From: Heligmosomoides polygyrus polygyrus
Taxonomy: Eukaryota; Nematoda; Chromadorea; Rhabditida; Heligmosomidae
Length of the DNA: 64,000 nt
Assembly (NCBI GenBank): GCA_947396885.1
Contig: OX377202.1
Location: 29,317,407 to 29,381,406, forward strand
Direction of reading: 5' to 3'
Shown here one piece after another: positions 12,616 through 27,600 of the stretch. Position numbers and translations under genes: made by a program. The notes beneath the pieces are model-generated. The model saw only the letters and a list, made by a program, of their open reading frames with translations. It was not told the origin of the DNA and made no database searches. Positions within the stretch are counted from its first letter, which is position 1, and each line of letters begins with the position of its first letter.

Positions 12616-15600
12616 CTAGAGATATGTATGGAAGAGTCGCTTGGCTGAATAACGTAGTAGAGAAACCGACAACGATACAGCAATTAGTCCCAGCAATCGA
12701 CTTCCGTCGGCGATAGGGACACATCATACTGTGGTAATAATCAACATAATGCAAGTAAAGAAATGATAGAGATTAGAATGAAGATATTGACGATAAGTAG
12801 TGAATACGGACAACAGACACAGATTAAGGAGAGCGAACAGCTAACTCTAGCGAAGATGTCAGATAGGAAGGCTTTGTACCGGTTGCGGAGACGAACCGTA
12901 AATCCCGAGTCGCGCCATCTTCACACTTTGGATCTGCGACTCGACGCGGTGCAAGTCGGCCAAGATGGCCGCGTCGCGCGCGCGCATCGCGTGCTGAAAT
13001 CATCCGGAATATAGAGCAGCTGTAGGTCTGTTCAAAGTTTACGAGACAATAACAGTCATTTTCATATTCAACCACTAGTCGTTAATGCGGACCTCATCTT
13101 GTGGCCGGAATGAGCTATGGTCATCTGGTCACCCCGGAAGGCGGTTAACTCCCCTTCGATATTAATTTGACTATCCATTTTGTTTGGCTGTTATGAAGCC
13201 TCGGTAGCCATCAAAATTCGGTCATCCGCCGTTCGGGCAACCTAAGTCATTTGCGACGACCGCTGTTGATTTGAGTACCTACTTTGTCGCTACGGGAGCA
13301 GTCGCGTATTATAAAGAATAAGGCTAAAGGACGGCATATTCAATCCCATTTGGTATGTGCAACTCTCTCCAACGGGGTGTCGTGGAGGGACTTGGAGTGC
13401 AAATTTGGCTCATGCAATGACTTGCGTTTGCCAGCCGATGAGCGAGCCAACGCTTTATTCTTCCATGCCTGGTACCAGCCCACCGAGTTCAGGGGGATGA
13501 AGCGCTTGGTTGCCCTCGCCGGGAAATCCGAATCAGAAATCTGGAAACGGGTGCAAGCGATTGTCGACGCCTCCTTCGCGCTACAATGCGCCGCTGTTCG
13601 AGAAATCGCAAGAAATCTATTGATCTTTATCCGTTTGGTGTTTGATTGCTTCGTAACGAAGCACTACAGGACCGGATGAACAAGCATATTAATCCATATT
13701 AGTCCCTCCATGTACCATTTTCACGTCAAAATGGGCAGTCATCTAAAGAAACTGGATATTTTTGAAATCAAAGTGCACACCTTCCAAAACGAATCGAGCT
13801 TTTTACAGGTTAAACCAGATACTCCCAACTCTAGTTGGAACAATTTTTTGTTGAAGGAAAATCTAGTATAACTTTCTTCGAAATTTTTTAGGTCTGCTGC
13901 CCGAACGGGTAACAATTGTACGAAATTTTTTGAGAGAAAATAATAAACATCATTTTGTTTTAAAGCGCGAAAAGTTAGCAATCATTTACTGCAATAAAAA
14001 ACGAGATCAAGGCATGCACTTCGAAAGCCTCTTCGCGGTTTCGGTTTGATTGATAGTGGATAGTGTAAATGCTGCCTACATGAAGTATCAAGGTGAGGAC
14101 ATGTGTGCTAATTAAAGTGTCTTTGTTGAATCGTTAATAGGTCAGCCTCCATGCAGAAAGAAGTTTTGCTATCAATCGAATAAAAATCGCTCTTGGACGA
14201 CAAGGGCAGGCACAGACTCTTCTTTTGGCACTAAAACAGCACCCCTTCTGCTCCTTAAAACAAGCTTAAATCCATCATTTTTCCTCGAAAAATGAGAATA
14301 TGAAATGTTTCAAGCAATGTTTTCACTTATTGGGTGAGTGAATTAAAACTCCAAAGAAAGTCGTAGTAAATTTTCGTTGGACAAAAAAATTACTCTAACC
14401 TCCAGAAAGTGTCTAGTTTGATGTGTAAGGAGCTCGTTTTATTAGGATGGCAACTAATTTCGTGGACTCTCAAGCGCCTTCAACAAAAGTGTTCATAAAC
14501 AAATAGCAAATATCAGTTTTCAACCAAAGTAAGATCTGTTGGAACGCGGGACTGCTTCCCATTTATCAGCTACCTTGCCCATCCCACAGCTGTAGAATTC
14601 TTGTGCTTTTGAAGCCAAGAATCCTTGGAGGTGCATTTTGACATGGTCCACATTAATAAATCGTCCTCAACCAAGAATGCTGCAGCGTGCTATAAAGGTG
14701 CTACTCACTTGGCGCACAACCTAGGCTGTGAAATGGATATTCGCGACGTCTGATCTGGCGTTATCTTGTTGAAAGATAATCCACTCCTGTATAGCTGTCT
14801 GAACCGATTCTAGCGGAGTTCAGCCTGCGTGCGGCCAGGTTGAGAAGAGTATATTTCAGCATTGATGCTGGAACCGCTCTTGATGAGCTCCCAGAAGTCA
14901 ATACCTTTTTGACACCACCAAACGGAGAGAACGTAGCTAACCGGACGCCTCAAAAAAATAGAAGACCTTCACTGGGAGCGTGAAACTCATCCTCCTTACA
15001 GCCCAGATCTTGTGCCGAGTGACTACCACATTTTTAGTTCGGTGCAGTACTTCTTGGTTGGAAGACGATTTAACAATGGTGACCGGGTCAAAATGCACCT
15101 CCAATGATTCTTGGCCCTAAAAGCACAATAATTCTAGGGCCGTGGGATAGACCAGCTACCTGATATATGGGAAGCACTTCTGCGTTCCCAAGGATCTATT
15201 TTGATGAAAGATTGTCATTAGTTACTCGTTAATAAATACTTTTGCTGAAGATTCTTGAGAGTCCACGAAATCAGTTGCCAACCTAATAATTTCAAAATGT
15301 TCTTTTGGATTTCAAAGCGGTAGGGTTGTTTAGAAGAGAGCCCAATTTGACGTGAAAATTGTACAAAAACTGGGATAAGTGATCCTTCTCTAGATATGTT
15401 CACGATTGTTTTCAATCTATTAGCAAACGTTTGTTTCCAAAAATTGAATTCTCCGAAGAAAAACTTCTCAAGTTCGTCCAAAGGCTGTGTCGTATACATG
15501 GCGTTAAATATCGAAGCACTGACCATTTCTCTTCGAAGAGTCTCGAACAAGTCGTCACAACGCTCCTCACGACTCGACTCTGACGACGTCACCCGGGAAT

Positions 15601-18600
15601 CAGACGACGTCACAGTCATCGATCCCATCGATTGATCGGGTGTCGATGATCTGAAAAGTAGTTATCTTTTGCTAGAAATACGTTAGCGAAGTTCACGGTT
15701 TATACATTGACTTTGAACGACCAGGACAAATAAGTACTCTATAATTCCCAGCCTGCTACACCAATTTGTTGAAAGAGATGCAGGTTCTTCTAAGTTCAGG
15801 TGAAGTATTTAATAAATACATTTCTAAAATTCTCAACAGAATTAAGTTCGACCCAAAACAGCGTTTTCCATAAGGCCCAATATTTTTTGCTGTGAGATTT
15901 CCAGAGAGTATATAGGAAGTACATAGCTTTAGAGCTGAACTTGGTATCAGTGGAACAAAAAAATGTTGGAAAATAAATCACAAAGCTCTTTGTCATAGGT
16001 AGCACATTACCACGAAACTGGAGATTAGATGAAGACGTCAGCTATGCTCTCATAAACTCAGTGCTCCAGTGGGTTCCCTGATCGCGTTGTTGGAAGGGCT
16101 AGTTACAAGCAAACATTGGCCCCGTGTAGGAGTCGAACCAACACTATCCGCCTCCTCTTGTCAGACATCATTTGCTAAACCACATGCGCTCCTACGCTCA
16201 TCACCCAGGACCCATATGGTATGAAATAAGGCAATTTTCATTAAATGATATTTCGGATGGAAAATAGAGTGCGACTTCTGAAATCTTATGACAATTTTAA
16301 GAGAAATTTTGAGGCAGTAGATTTGGAGGTAATATACCATGAGACCGCTAAAACCATGAAAAAATAATAATAACAGTAATAAAAGGATGCTCTACAAAAA
16401 GCAGCGTGGCGATGAAAATCGCTAATGCATTCTAGAAACTGCCGTTAGACTTTCTTAGAATTACCTGTCCATGTCGAGGCCGCTGTCTGGATAGCTGGTG
16501 TCGACGTAGGTTTGTCCGTAGCTGTGAATGTCTTCTATTCGGGAGAAATCACTGTCGTCGGCGATCACCGGCGTGTTGAACCTATAAGTGGGAGCGGTCT
16601 GAGTCAGTTTGGAATTCCACTCTTATCACCTCCCACCTTAAAGCAAATAAGACGGCGTCAAACGAATTGTCTCTATAATAGGCGCACAAGCGTACATTAT
16701 GAGTCATTTTATGGGCTGAGAAGTGTGGTCTGGCTGCTCACGGTTCGGCAGCTCCATAGAAAAAGGGATGAGTGGAGCCGAGCTGTGGCTCCTAGTCGTC
16801 TGCTGAGAAAATGTAATGTGTCAAAGCAGCGCAGCGGTATAAAGGTGCAGCTGTGACCCAACATTGGTCAGACGGTTCCTAGAGGTCACAGTCATCTAGC
16901 ACACGTACTGCTTCCCACGGTGCCATTATCTCCTTAGGCTATACTCTCTTGGATGCGTAAGGCGATGTGAGAAGGGCGACTCTGCTTGTGATCACAGCGT
17001 TTTCAGCCACAAACACTATCGAAAGACAAGAAAATTCTTCGTCCGCTCTCGCTCCACAGGCGTATGTCAGCAGGCGGTAACCTACTGACATACATTATTT
17101 GGCGAATCTTAGGTGCTGTTCAAATTTTGTAAGAAAGTTAGTCGTTTACTATTATGCAGCAAAAAATTTTCCAGTCGTTTTGCCTGTATTTTTGCCCTTC
17201 AAATCTCAGATATGCTAAACCTTAAATCTGTTGCGTTTACCCCATTGGACGCGGGAGTCAGGCACTTGGTAAGCAGCAGCAGAAATTGCTAGCTGTAGCG
17301 TGCACCCGATTCTAGGTTCCTGGTTCGGATTTGGTCAGCTAAGCCTTCCATCCTTTCGGGGTCGGTGAATTGGCACCAGACTTGTCTGGGAAGGATGGAA
17401 CAGTGACTTGCTCATCGGCTGGACACCGCAAGTCGTTATATAGGTCAAATCCGCATTCAGACTGCTTCAGCGACATTTCATAGGAATAGAATGCATGGCG
17501 CCTCCCCAGAAAGATTGACTGACGCCGCCCTTTAACCATTAACCCTATGTTGGAGTTCAATACGCACCTACACCTGCCACACCTAAAGGACATTTTGAAA
17601 TATTGCTCAATTTTTTACCACCAGCAGAACGTTGGTAGCGTAGCAAATGAAGGGTGAAATGTTCCGATCGCACCCTGGAATCAGAAATCTGGCGAACGTT
17701 TACCAAATCTAATGGACCCAGAATCTAGGGGGTTCTCTCTGCCCTTGGCAGTACAGTGCCAAATCACGCCTCCAAAGGATGGAGTTCCCAGTAGGTTCTG
17801 GCATGAATCGAACCACAAACCGATTCGTGAGGCGAGTCTGAACGAAGTCTCCTAGCGCACCACTCTGATGTGTGTTCTACGAAGGGCCTACATCTTGGCC
17901 CCATATATACCCCTTCCAACAGTTTCACTCCAAGCCGAGCTCATCATACCATCCCGCCATACGTTGAAAAGGGCGTAACAAACACCCGCAGTGTTTGCGT
18001 GTTTAAGTAGGCCTCTTGAAACGGAAAAATTTTGTGTCCCGTGCAAGAAGGAAAGAAATCACGCTAGCAAAGTCTTTACACGACCCCTAGTTTTTCTTAC
18101 ACTACTGTTTTTCTGCTTCGATTTCACTATTTATTCCAGCGACAGCCTACTTGCCTGTTTCCATTCATTTCCCGTTTTTCACATATATTGGTTTCAGGAA
18201 CCGTGGTTGTATTGGAGAGCGAAGTTCCGTAATTCCAGATATAATTTAGACAGATTGTATACGTTTTCTAGTGATTAACAGAAACTGTCTTGCTAGAAAT
18301 TGCTTTTATTTGATTCGAGTCCAAACTTGCCTGCAGTTAGAAGTTAAACTTCAAAGAACTCCTTTCTGGAATTTTTTGGATGGTTTTCAATACTTGGAGA
18401 GCAAATTATCGCATGGTTTTAAAGGATGGATTATAAAATAGAACGCTGGTATTCCTGAGGCTGTGGAGGATTTTAGGCAACGAATCTGCCGGTCATTAGA
18501 GTAGAGCAGAGGTTTGTAGCCGAATTTCTCTATATTAAAGCTGGAACTTGGGCCAATCTCTACACATACATTTGCATAAATTTCAGCTTCACTAGAAGTT

Positions 18601-21600
18601 TTTATTCTAAGAACACTTTCGCTAGCCTCGCTAGCTAATCTACTATACCCTGCAAAGGTGGAAAAGCTAAAGGGAATTCCAAAACAGTTCAAAGCAAAAA
18701 TGGTTTCTAGTTTCTTCGAAATCACTCGTGTCTTGAACTTTTACATTTTCTTCTTTGCTTCCATCTTCTCCTACATATTTCTAGCGTCAAATAAAATTCT
18801 ACATAAAATAGCATATAAAACGTAGATACATCGAAGAAATCTTCATCTATTCCATTTTACAATGGCTCTATAGTATTTTTGTATAGCTTTTTCACTTAAG
18901 AAAGTCCCCCTACAAGATCCCATTTTTCAATGCTAGCGGGGAGGAGAGATTGCACTCAACCTATGATTATTTAAAAGAGGGGAAAAATAGACATAATGAT
19001 TCAAAAACTCGCACTCGATTACGCAAAAATAAAAGAAGAATAAATAGAATAAATGAAGAATGAATAAATCGAGAATATTCTCTCAACCAACCCCATGTCG
19101 AAGAACGGAGCCGACTTCTGCAGGTGGGATTCGGCGTCCTGCGTCGCGGTCGGCTTCTTGTTCGGTAGTGTCGCCGTCGAGTAGATCTTCTTGAAGAAGC
19201 GCTTCGTCGCACGGAGGAACTTGGCGTTCGAGTTGCCGGCCGCATCGCGTGCCGCCAACAGGTTGAACGCACGCATGTCGGACGACGATGGAACTCCTAC
19301 GACGAGGTTCGCATCCGCGCCGGCGCTGTGCGACCTGAAACGTTAGAAGATTCACAGAGGACAAGAACAAGCCACGTACTTTAGGGTTTCTCTTTACTAA
19401 TAAGATTTTCCTCAAAAACTGTGATCACTTCTGGAATGTAAAAGTTAGTTCAAACATAGTTGAAAATATGGTGATGTAGAAATAGAGTTCACCTCCTTCC
19501 CTCAGATGAACCTTATTTCGGCTCGGAGTGATAATGACAAGGTCACCTTATATTCAGTGGTTATCAGCCTTCTTAAAAAGGCGTATAAATACCAAATCCT
19601 CTCAGAAGTGACCTAGCTCAGGTCACCTCTGAGGTAGAGCACACCAGCGATGTGTGAAATTTTTAATTTCGTGCAACTCACTATGTCTTATGGGGCTGCC
19701 TACATGGTGACCCTCCAAGCCGTTTTGCGCCCTTATTTATCATAAAGCCTCCTCGGTGGCTCATTAGAGAAAATGTAATTTTAACGCTACTTCTGGTACT
19801 AGTTTCCAATCCTAGTTGGTGGTGGCCGCAGCTAAACGATTTCATGACAACTGAATGCGTTCAGTATTGAAATATGTTGACCTCACTCGTTCCGTAGAGA
19901 ACAACTGCACTAGAAAAGTCTAAACAAATAGCGCAAAAATAAGAATATATAACATTTGAAAGCTACGTCGGGACGTTTACAAATGATTAGGAGGTGAAGT
20001 ACGTTACCTCGTCTCTGTTTAAAAGGTCAAATGATTACTATTGTCTTACCTAAAAATTACTTTATTGATGTAATGCTTTATCTGCTAAAAGATGATCCAT
20101 TCTCGATGCAAATGGAGCAGGAGGGACCATTCTTAGTAAATTTGCGCCAAAAATGGTCCCATTTAGGTTCCCCCTTCCGACTGAGAACTCTTGAACTGAA
20201 TCTATCTGGAGAGACAGGTATGGGTAATTTAACTGTTTCTATCAAATATATTATGTTGCTTCCCATTTACTCTGATTCGTTACGTCGGGAAATCGGCTAA
20301 GAACGATCACCACCACTAGTATTGCTCCCTACTTCTTCGTTAAAGGTTTACAGATGAAGGTCTTTCACACATTTCAGTAAGCATTTTTATCCAAATTTAT
20401 TTTGAATTTGAAATTGAGAAATCGGCTAAATTTAACACAATTTTATGCCAATAATTACCACTAAAAATAGCTGTCATTCAAAGCAGCAGATTGTGACAAC
20501 CGGCCTCCACCGCCTCATCATATAAAGTTTCTCTAGTCTGCTCTATTTAACACCAGCTACTTCTTCAGAAAAGAAGATAAATATTCACCGCTGAATGGCC
20601 ATTGCGGAAAAATGACCGGAAGGATTGTAGTAATAGTCACGAGTGAGGCGAGCGACGACGGAACGAAGTGAAGCGGCCAGCGGGATCAGTGAAGTGTAAA
20701 ACGACAACGAAATCCAGCCGCTGGCTGCCCGGTCAGTGTTTTATGACGGCTCGTTACCGAGCGCCGAGCTCACACCGCAGAACCGCCGCGTTTGACACCA
20801 TAACCACATGGGAAGATGCACATCTGAGCTTCCGATAAGGTTGGCTCGTCGGCATTCTGGGGAAGGCGTGTCAGATCTTCGCACAAGTGATTGCTGGATT
20901 CTGTTTAAGTTTCACAGAGCTCTTCTCCTAGCGACAGATGCTTCGGCTAGCTGACTCGTAAGGTGAATTGCGGTGGCTACTTAGCAGATAAGGAAGTGTG
21001 CTATCCTCTCCAGACAAGCGCGAACTCAAGTCACCCACCCCGGATATGGAAGGCATAGTTGGACGGCTACGGGCAGTAACAACCATAAAACCTGGTCGGG
21101 CTGGATTCACTGCCTTGCTACTCAATAACTTACCCAGTAACACCGGGGATCGTTCATTATCCTGAAGGCAAGAGACATCCTTTCGGGCGAAATTTTGCGC
21201 TCCACAGATTAAAAGGCAAGTATGCCATCAATACTCAAAGCTAGGATGATGAAAAGCCTACAAGGCAAGCGGGTTGGTTGGTTTGGTCTATTAGTGCAGA
21301 AAGGCAGCGAAGAATAAAGAAGTACGAGTGCAGTGCTGAAGGAAGGATAGCTTACGGCTGCAGCGCACCAAAGCCGAAGAGAAGGTTAAGCAAAGAAGCG
21401 AGAAGCAGGTTCATAGCACGGGTCTGGGCTTCCATTCAACGCTTACATAACTTTTCAGGTCATTGCGACAGATTGAGGAAAATGAGGGAACTAACACATC
21501 TGTGCAGCCATTGTAACTCAACATTGAAATACGAAAAACTGACCAATTTTTCCTCAAATGAAACATTTGCGAAGCATATAATATGTATGTAATAGTGATT

Positions 21601-24600
21601 CAGGCGTTTCTTGTCTAGCGTACTCAAGACGTTCGAGTGTTCCTTCAGCGGATTCCAACCCCCTGTCCTGCTCAAGTAAACCACACCATCCGTCCCTACG
21701 GGTTTCGTGAATGTGTAAGCTATGTATAGAATTCGCTCTACAGTACACCGAGTATTTAAGAGGCTGTGTGCAAGTAGACTAAAATCGACCTTTGTCTTCA
21801 TTTGCTGAACAAAGCTCTAAAATTACAGGGTAATTAACGGTTAACCCCGAAGCCATTGAATCATAGATTTCAAAAGGTGCTCGGAAATTCATGAACTGTA
21901 GTTCATGTTGCAATCCGCGGCAGAAGTTCAAGCGTTTTGTCACTACCAAAAGGTATTAGGCAAGCATTTCATTGCGTTTCTCTGCGTATCATTGTTCCAA
22001 TCAAGGGGCCCGCCTTGGGGCACATGTGGTTGTCGCGAACAACTCGAACTGACGCCCTTGGTTCGGGTCCTGCCCAGGCCTACCAAGCTTTCCTCACACC
22101 TCTGAAATTGAATTGGTGCCTGGAGCGGCTGCTACAGTGGCTGCATGTTGTTCCAGGATGTTCTGTCGCGATCAAAGCGCCAGGCGAGACTCAAACCCGC
22201 ACCTTCTGCTTTCCGGGCAGCGATACTACGCCTTACTCTGCCAGCGCTGTTTGACCGCATGCAACATTCGCCGTATCCTCGAGGCGCATGGCCATGGTGT
22301 AAGGCGTAGCATCGCTGCCTGGAAAGCAGAAGGTGCGGGTTGGAGTCCCGCCTAGCGCAACAGTTTTGATCGCAACAGAACAACCTGCAACAATATATAG
22401 GCCAATGATGTGTTCGGATTGGCTCCATGATAAAACGTAGGAGTGGAATGCGTAGCACATCCTACGAAGGGCTTGATCGACGCCTGTGTACATACTCTTA
22501 TCATTTTAACTTTATAAGCCAAACAAATGTATGTGACAGAAGAAAAATATTTGTCAACAACAAATCCGTTTCGCGATTGATTTCAACCCTTATTGCTGCT
22601 TCAAAAACCTATGCATATTCGACCTATTTTGGAATGCGGAATGGTTCTTTTTTCTCCTCACATAAAAAGGATATTGGACAACTTTAAAAAATTCAGACTT
22701 TACTAGAAAAACTACGATAAAGTGGGAGGCTTCCTTTACGCCAAGATTCCATTGCGGTTGTAAAGAGCAACTAATTTGGACTGTCAAGTCTAGTGTATAG
22801 AATAAAGCTGTCCGAAGAGTGCTTGGTTCGCAAACTTTGTAAGGAGCAGTCTGCAGTCAAGTTTTCAGTTTCATGCTCTGCGTGCCTCCATAACCAGAGG
22901 TGGGTGAGAATATGAAACGGTCTTCTCTAAACCGAAAATCACAGTACGAGCTAAATGCTTCATAGTTAGAGAAGGAGTAGCCTACCTTAACTTGGTAAGG
23001 TTACCTCTTCCCGGAATCCGATTGTTCCCTCAAACGCATCGCAACAAAATCACATTCCCACTGCGTGGATTTTTAGGGACTACTGCTTTGTTGGTAAGTG
23101 TTGCTGTTTGTTGTTTTACAGATTTTATCCCACGCCTGTCTTATACAGAGCACTTCAATTAACAGATAAATAAGTTCTCGTGCAAAAATTTGTAGAATGC
23201 GTAGGACACTACAGAAAGCTGAGCAACCAAAACGCATGTCTTTTATATTCTAACTTTTCGCAATAGGTAAAAATTCTATTGTGCTGTTTAAATAATCGAA
23301 AAAAAAACAAGAAAACCAATAGTTTCAGTGCATTGCTTTCTTCAACGTCACCTTCCTAGGGTTCTCAAGAAGAATCGAAAGAAGAAGAGGAACGCAGAGA
23401 ACGAAGAATGATTTCCAAAAGCCTTCACCCCCACACTCTTGCGGCACACGCCTTCCGCAGGCGTGTGCCGCGAATCAAAACTTCTCAGCGTTTCTCAACA
23501 ACGGAATAACGGGACAAAGCGGTGAATCTTCTTCAGCTGGCACTGTGCCCGAACAGCGTTCCAGACGTTCTTTGTCCGGTGCTAGGCAGCGGCCGAGAGA
23601 AATCTCCTGAACGCGCAATCAATCAGCGCTCTCGGACGGAACTAATAAAAACCCACGAAAACCGCTGTTCTACGCCGTCTTGCTGAGGGACTAGCAGCGC
23701 TTTGAGAAATGGAAGAGGTTTCTGGCCTGATTGGAAAAACTGCCTTTCAACGAAAGAATGGCTTAGAGAGGACCGCAAGTAAAAACTACCTGAGCGATTT
23801 TAAAGTGAAAGAAGTGTAATATTTCTTTTACAATAAAGTCCGACAAAACCATATGTAAACAAAGCGAGGTCTCATTCACCCCTTTTAAATCGTACGGTGG
23901 GTGCGTAATGGCGTGCAAGGCGACCAGTGGTACCTAGGAAGTAGCGAAGAGTCAATAGCGCTTAAAAATGTATTACATCAAGTCACTCGAAGAAACGGAA
24001 AGAATGCTTGGCCTCGATGCAGAATTGACCGTGAATACATAGTCCGAAAGTGCGAGAGTGCTTTTTGTCGAATGCGCTGCAGAATGCGTGAGCCTCACTG
24101 CACCTAACGGTAGGGGAGTTTCCTGGTGAGAGGTTTTTAATTGGTCGATCTAAGAGTTTCCATCGCTTTTGTCTGGCCTCCTAGTCGGAACTTCGTACAT
24201 CACTAACAGTTTTATATGAAGTAAAACCACTACGCATACCATATCAATGCCGAAGAAATACTCTATTGAAAACAGTCTCGTTCTGAACAATTCCGTAATT
24301 AGGGCTCACGAACGTTGCAATGAAATTTTTTGATCAACTGTAAACGATGACACAAGGATCTACACATTCAAAAACGCGTGTCTTGTTCTGTACCCACACT
24401 GCTTCTGCTGTATTAGCTCTTCATTGCTGCCACATAAAGCATTCAAAGTCTTCGCTGCAGCTTCGTTTTTCTGTGATCACTTAACTATATCGTACCATGC
24501 AGAGCGTCGTGAAGCACGTTTTTTGTGAACAGGAACGGGTTCGCCTAGACAGCTCGGGCTTTGTCCTCCAACGGAAAGAAAAAAGTGCGGCCGGCATCCC

Positions 24601-27600
24601 ATGCCGAACATCTCAGATTTCAAGCGGGTCGGATTTCACAGTCACTGCAGCAGATAAAGGATTTCAGTGGCCTTGACATACTTTGGTCACATTATGTCCG
24701 CACCAAAAAATACAAGATAAAGGTCGAAGTTTTTCAACTTCTTCCGAATTCACCAGACTTTTTACTTCTACGCAATGTAGTATAATTTAGTGGAAACCAT
24801 ACCACTTGGGCGTTGGACACATATCCTATATGTATTTAACTGCAGCCTTATCTTATATTTTTGGTGTAGAAATTTGGAGCGAGTAAGGCAACGCTTTTCA
24901 CTAGCTGCATCATTCATAGACCAGTGCACATTTCCACCAGTTGAGCTTCAATTCACACGAAAGTGTGTTCGATCAAACAGCACCGGTGGTGCAATGGAAC
25001 ATTCCCGACCGGTGAGCAGGTGGTACGGGTTCGAGCCCCGCCTGGCGTTAGAGTTTTGATGGCAGCATCAGCTTATAACCTCGATACCGGCCATCCGAGG
25101 CTTAAAGGCATTGACTTGATTCACACGAAACCATTCGACCGACACTTGCCGTAGTGATTCAAGTGCAAAGGTATTACCTACAGGACCGTGCATAGTCTGC
25201 AACCGCACTTGAGAGCAAAGGACTGAGTCAAGTGAAATGAACCGAATGGCTACCTATTGTGCGATGGGTTTATTGCAATTGACTCTTATTTATCTATGAT
25301 AAACAAGCCTAAAAACTGGTCCGCTTCTGGAATGACAGGAGAATATAGATGTGGTCAGAAACTAACTGCAAGGACATGCATAATCGTGGCGTCGAATAGC
25401 GGTGGCGACGTACATAATCGCGAAGATTTTAGAAAGAAAGAAAATGATGCCTACTCGAGTCCCTTATACTGCAGAGGATACTAGTTAACCATATTTTAAG
25501 TAAATTCTTTTTAAGGTGCCGTTTTTAGCACTCCCTTGTTAAATTGAAGAAAGTTAGTAGAAGAAAAGTCTCCATTTATTTATGTGACACATTTGAAAGA
25601 TTGCGCCATGAAGAGCATCGAAATGCTTTTCTTGCAAAAACTCTGGAGTATGCATTTGAAAGCTTTCCACGCTTTAGGTTGCGTGGTAGCACAGCGTGGC
25701 TGGCAGCCAGTGAGTTTCTTTTAGCTGTCAAGGTAGAGTGTTAATTCACTATTTAATCTCGATTGATTGATGACTAGAACATTCGTTGTAGAGTCACATC
25801 ATAACGAATACCTTTTCCAAGCGCGAACTGGCAACATTCCTATTACGCTGAAAACCATTCATTTTGAAATGAACACGTTCATAAAATAGATTGGTCATGA
25901 ATAAGGAGAGCCAAAATTGCACAGGGTGAACTAAAATTAGTGAAACTTATGCGTAGTCATAAATTGTTACAACTGGATGCATGACATCAACAGTTTGCGC
26001 GATGCAATAGCCAGGAAGCCGGCGGCTATTCTTGTAAGATTGATAGAACAAATTCTGTTTCGGTGATATTGAGTGGAAAGGCACTGCAGAAACGATCGCA
26101 AAAAGCGCAACCTCTACAATGCGCTGCTCAACATAAACAGAATTTCCACTATCAATTAGACGATCATAATGAAGAAGTGAGTCAGTGCGTAGCACCCTTT
26201 CTTCGTAGGTAATATCGGAGAATCCGTTTTTTTTCCACATTTTAAAGTAAGCGCAAAAATTTAAGGAGTAAAAAAAAGAATTTGTGAGGAGTCACAAAGC
26301 ATAATTAGTTTTTGAGCATTCATTGCATTGGCTAATTTTGATTCTAACATGGAAGGTGTGAAGCCTTGACTAGACAGTTTTCGGTATAGCGTGTAAAACG
26401 TACGTATCTGTTTAAAAGCTGAAGAAGCGTACTTGAAAACGAAGGATACAACGAGTTGTCTCCGATGTTCTGCTTTAAATATGGAGACTACACCTTTGCC
26501 AAGGCCCCACTGGCCCCACTAGGATCGAGTGGAAACATAAGCGTCATACTTTAACGATGAAGGGTTAGCCCTGAATCGTCAGTTCTAAGCAAGGCGCCTA
26601 CCAATCAGCTACCACAGAGAACGATACAAGTCTAGAAGGAAGGGTCCGTTCTCGTCATTCTTTATAAAGTCGAGAGAACTTACTCAAAAAGTTTTGAAAT
26701 GAAACGTCAAGCACAACAGTTACACGACAGTGTTAGTTACATAGTCAGCATTCACATAATTTCATAACTGCAGGAGAACATCTATGCTTGTTGACAGGGA
26801 TAAAGCTTTCATACGTGGCAGAGGCACTTGGTGGCCCACCTTTCCTTCTGCGCACACAGAAATATCACAAAAAGCTGCTTTTCTGCATGGTTCAAAATGA
26901 ATTCACAGAAGATTTTATAGGAGAAGTAATGCGCAGTAGCGCTTTTCCAAGAACGGTGAGATAATCAAGTTTGGAAGATAAATACTACAGAGGAAAAACT
27001 GATGGATAGGAAAGTGGCCGTTTGGTTAGAGTTACGATCATGCTTTTACCAGTGAAGCGATAGCGAAACTTTTAATTTCCTCTCCATTTTATTGCAAAAA
27101 ATACCTCGAATTTGCAAGAATCTCGAGAAGAACACAATAGGTGCGGCTTCAATATGAAGAAGGTTAAAATTGCTGAGCAGCAGAAGCCGAAAGCAAATTG
27201 AACGAACCGTTGATGAGCTCTTTGCAGCGAGCCTTCGAGACGATGTCGTCGTCGACTGCTAAAGTGACTGGGCCGATCTGTCCGGAAGGCGGCCTGAATC
27301 GGCTCGGAAATTGTGTTTCCGTTGCACGAATCTGAAACTGTATCCAATCAAAGTGGCCCGGAGACTGATGCAACTGAATGGCTTAATTGGGAAGCTGACG
27401 AAAAGGAGCAGAATAGTAGAAGAGTCTATGAAAACGCCGTAGCGTGACCTAGTAACGTGTTTTAAATAGCTCAAAAGGTAGGAAAAAATTTGTCATTAAA
27501 TAAACAAATATCTGTGGAGGACGATTTTACACTTGCTGATCTAGTGCATCATGATTACACAATAAGGCTACGATGCTTCTTCCAATGAATTTCTAAGGTG

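Noticed and set aside
15218..15628. 136-codon minus-strand open frame as a single-exon gene
   Set aside because: Its first part is a genuine exon with a donor at 15524; the rest reads into intron and a mariner terminus.
16118..17870. Two possible functional tRNA genes on the minus strand
   Set aside because: Good B boxes but acceptor stems do not pair; better explained as pseudogenes or SINE heads.
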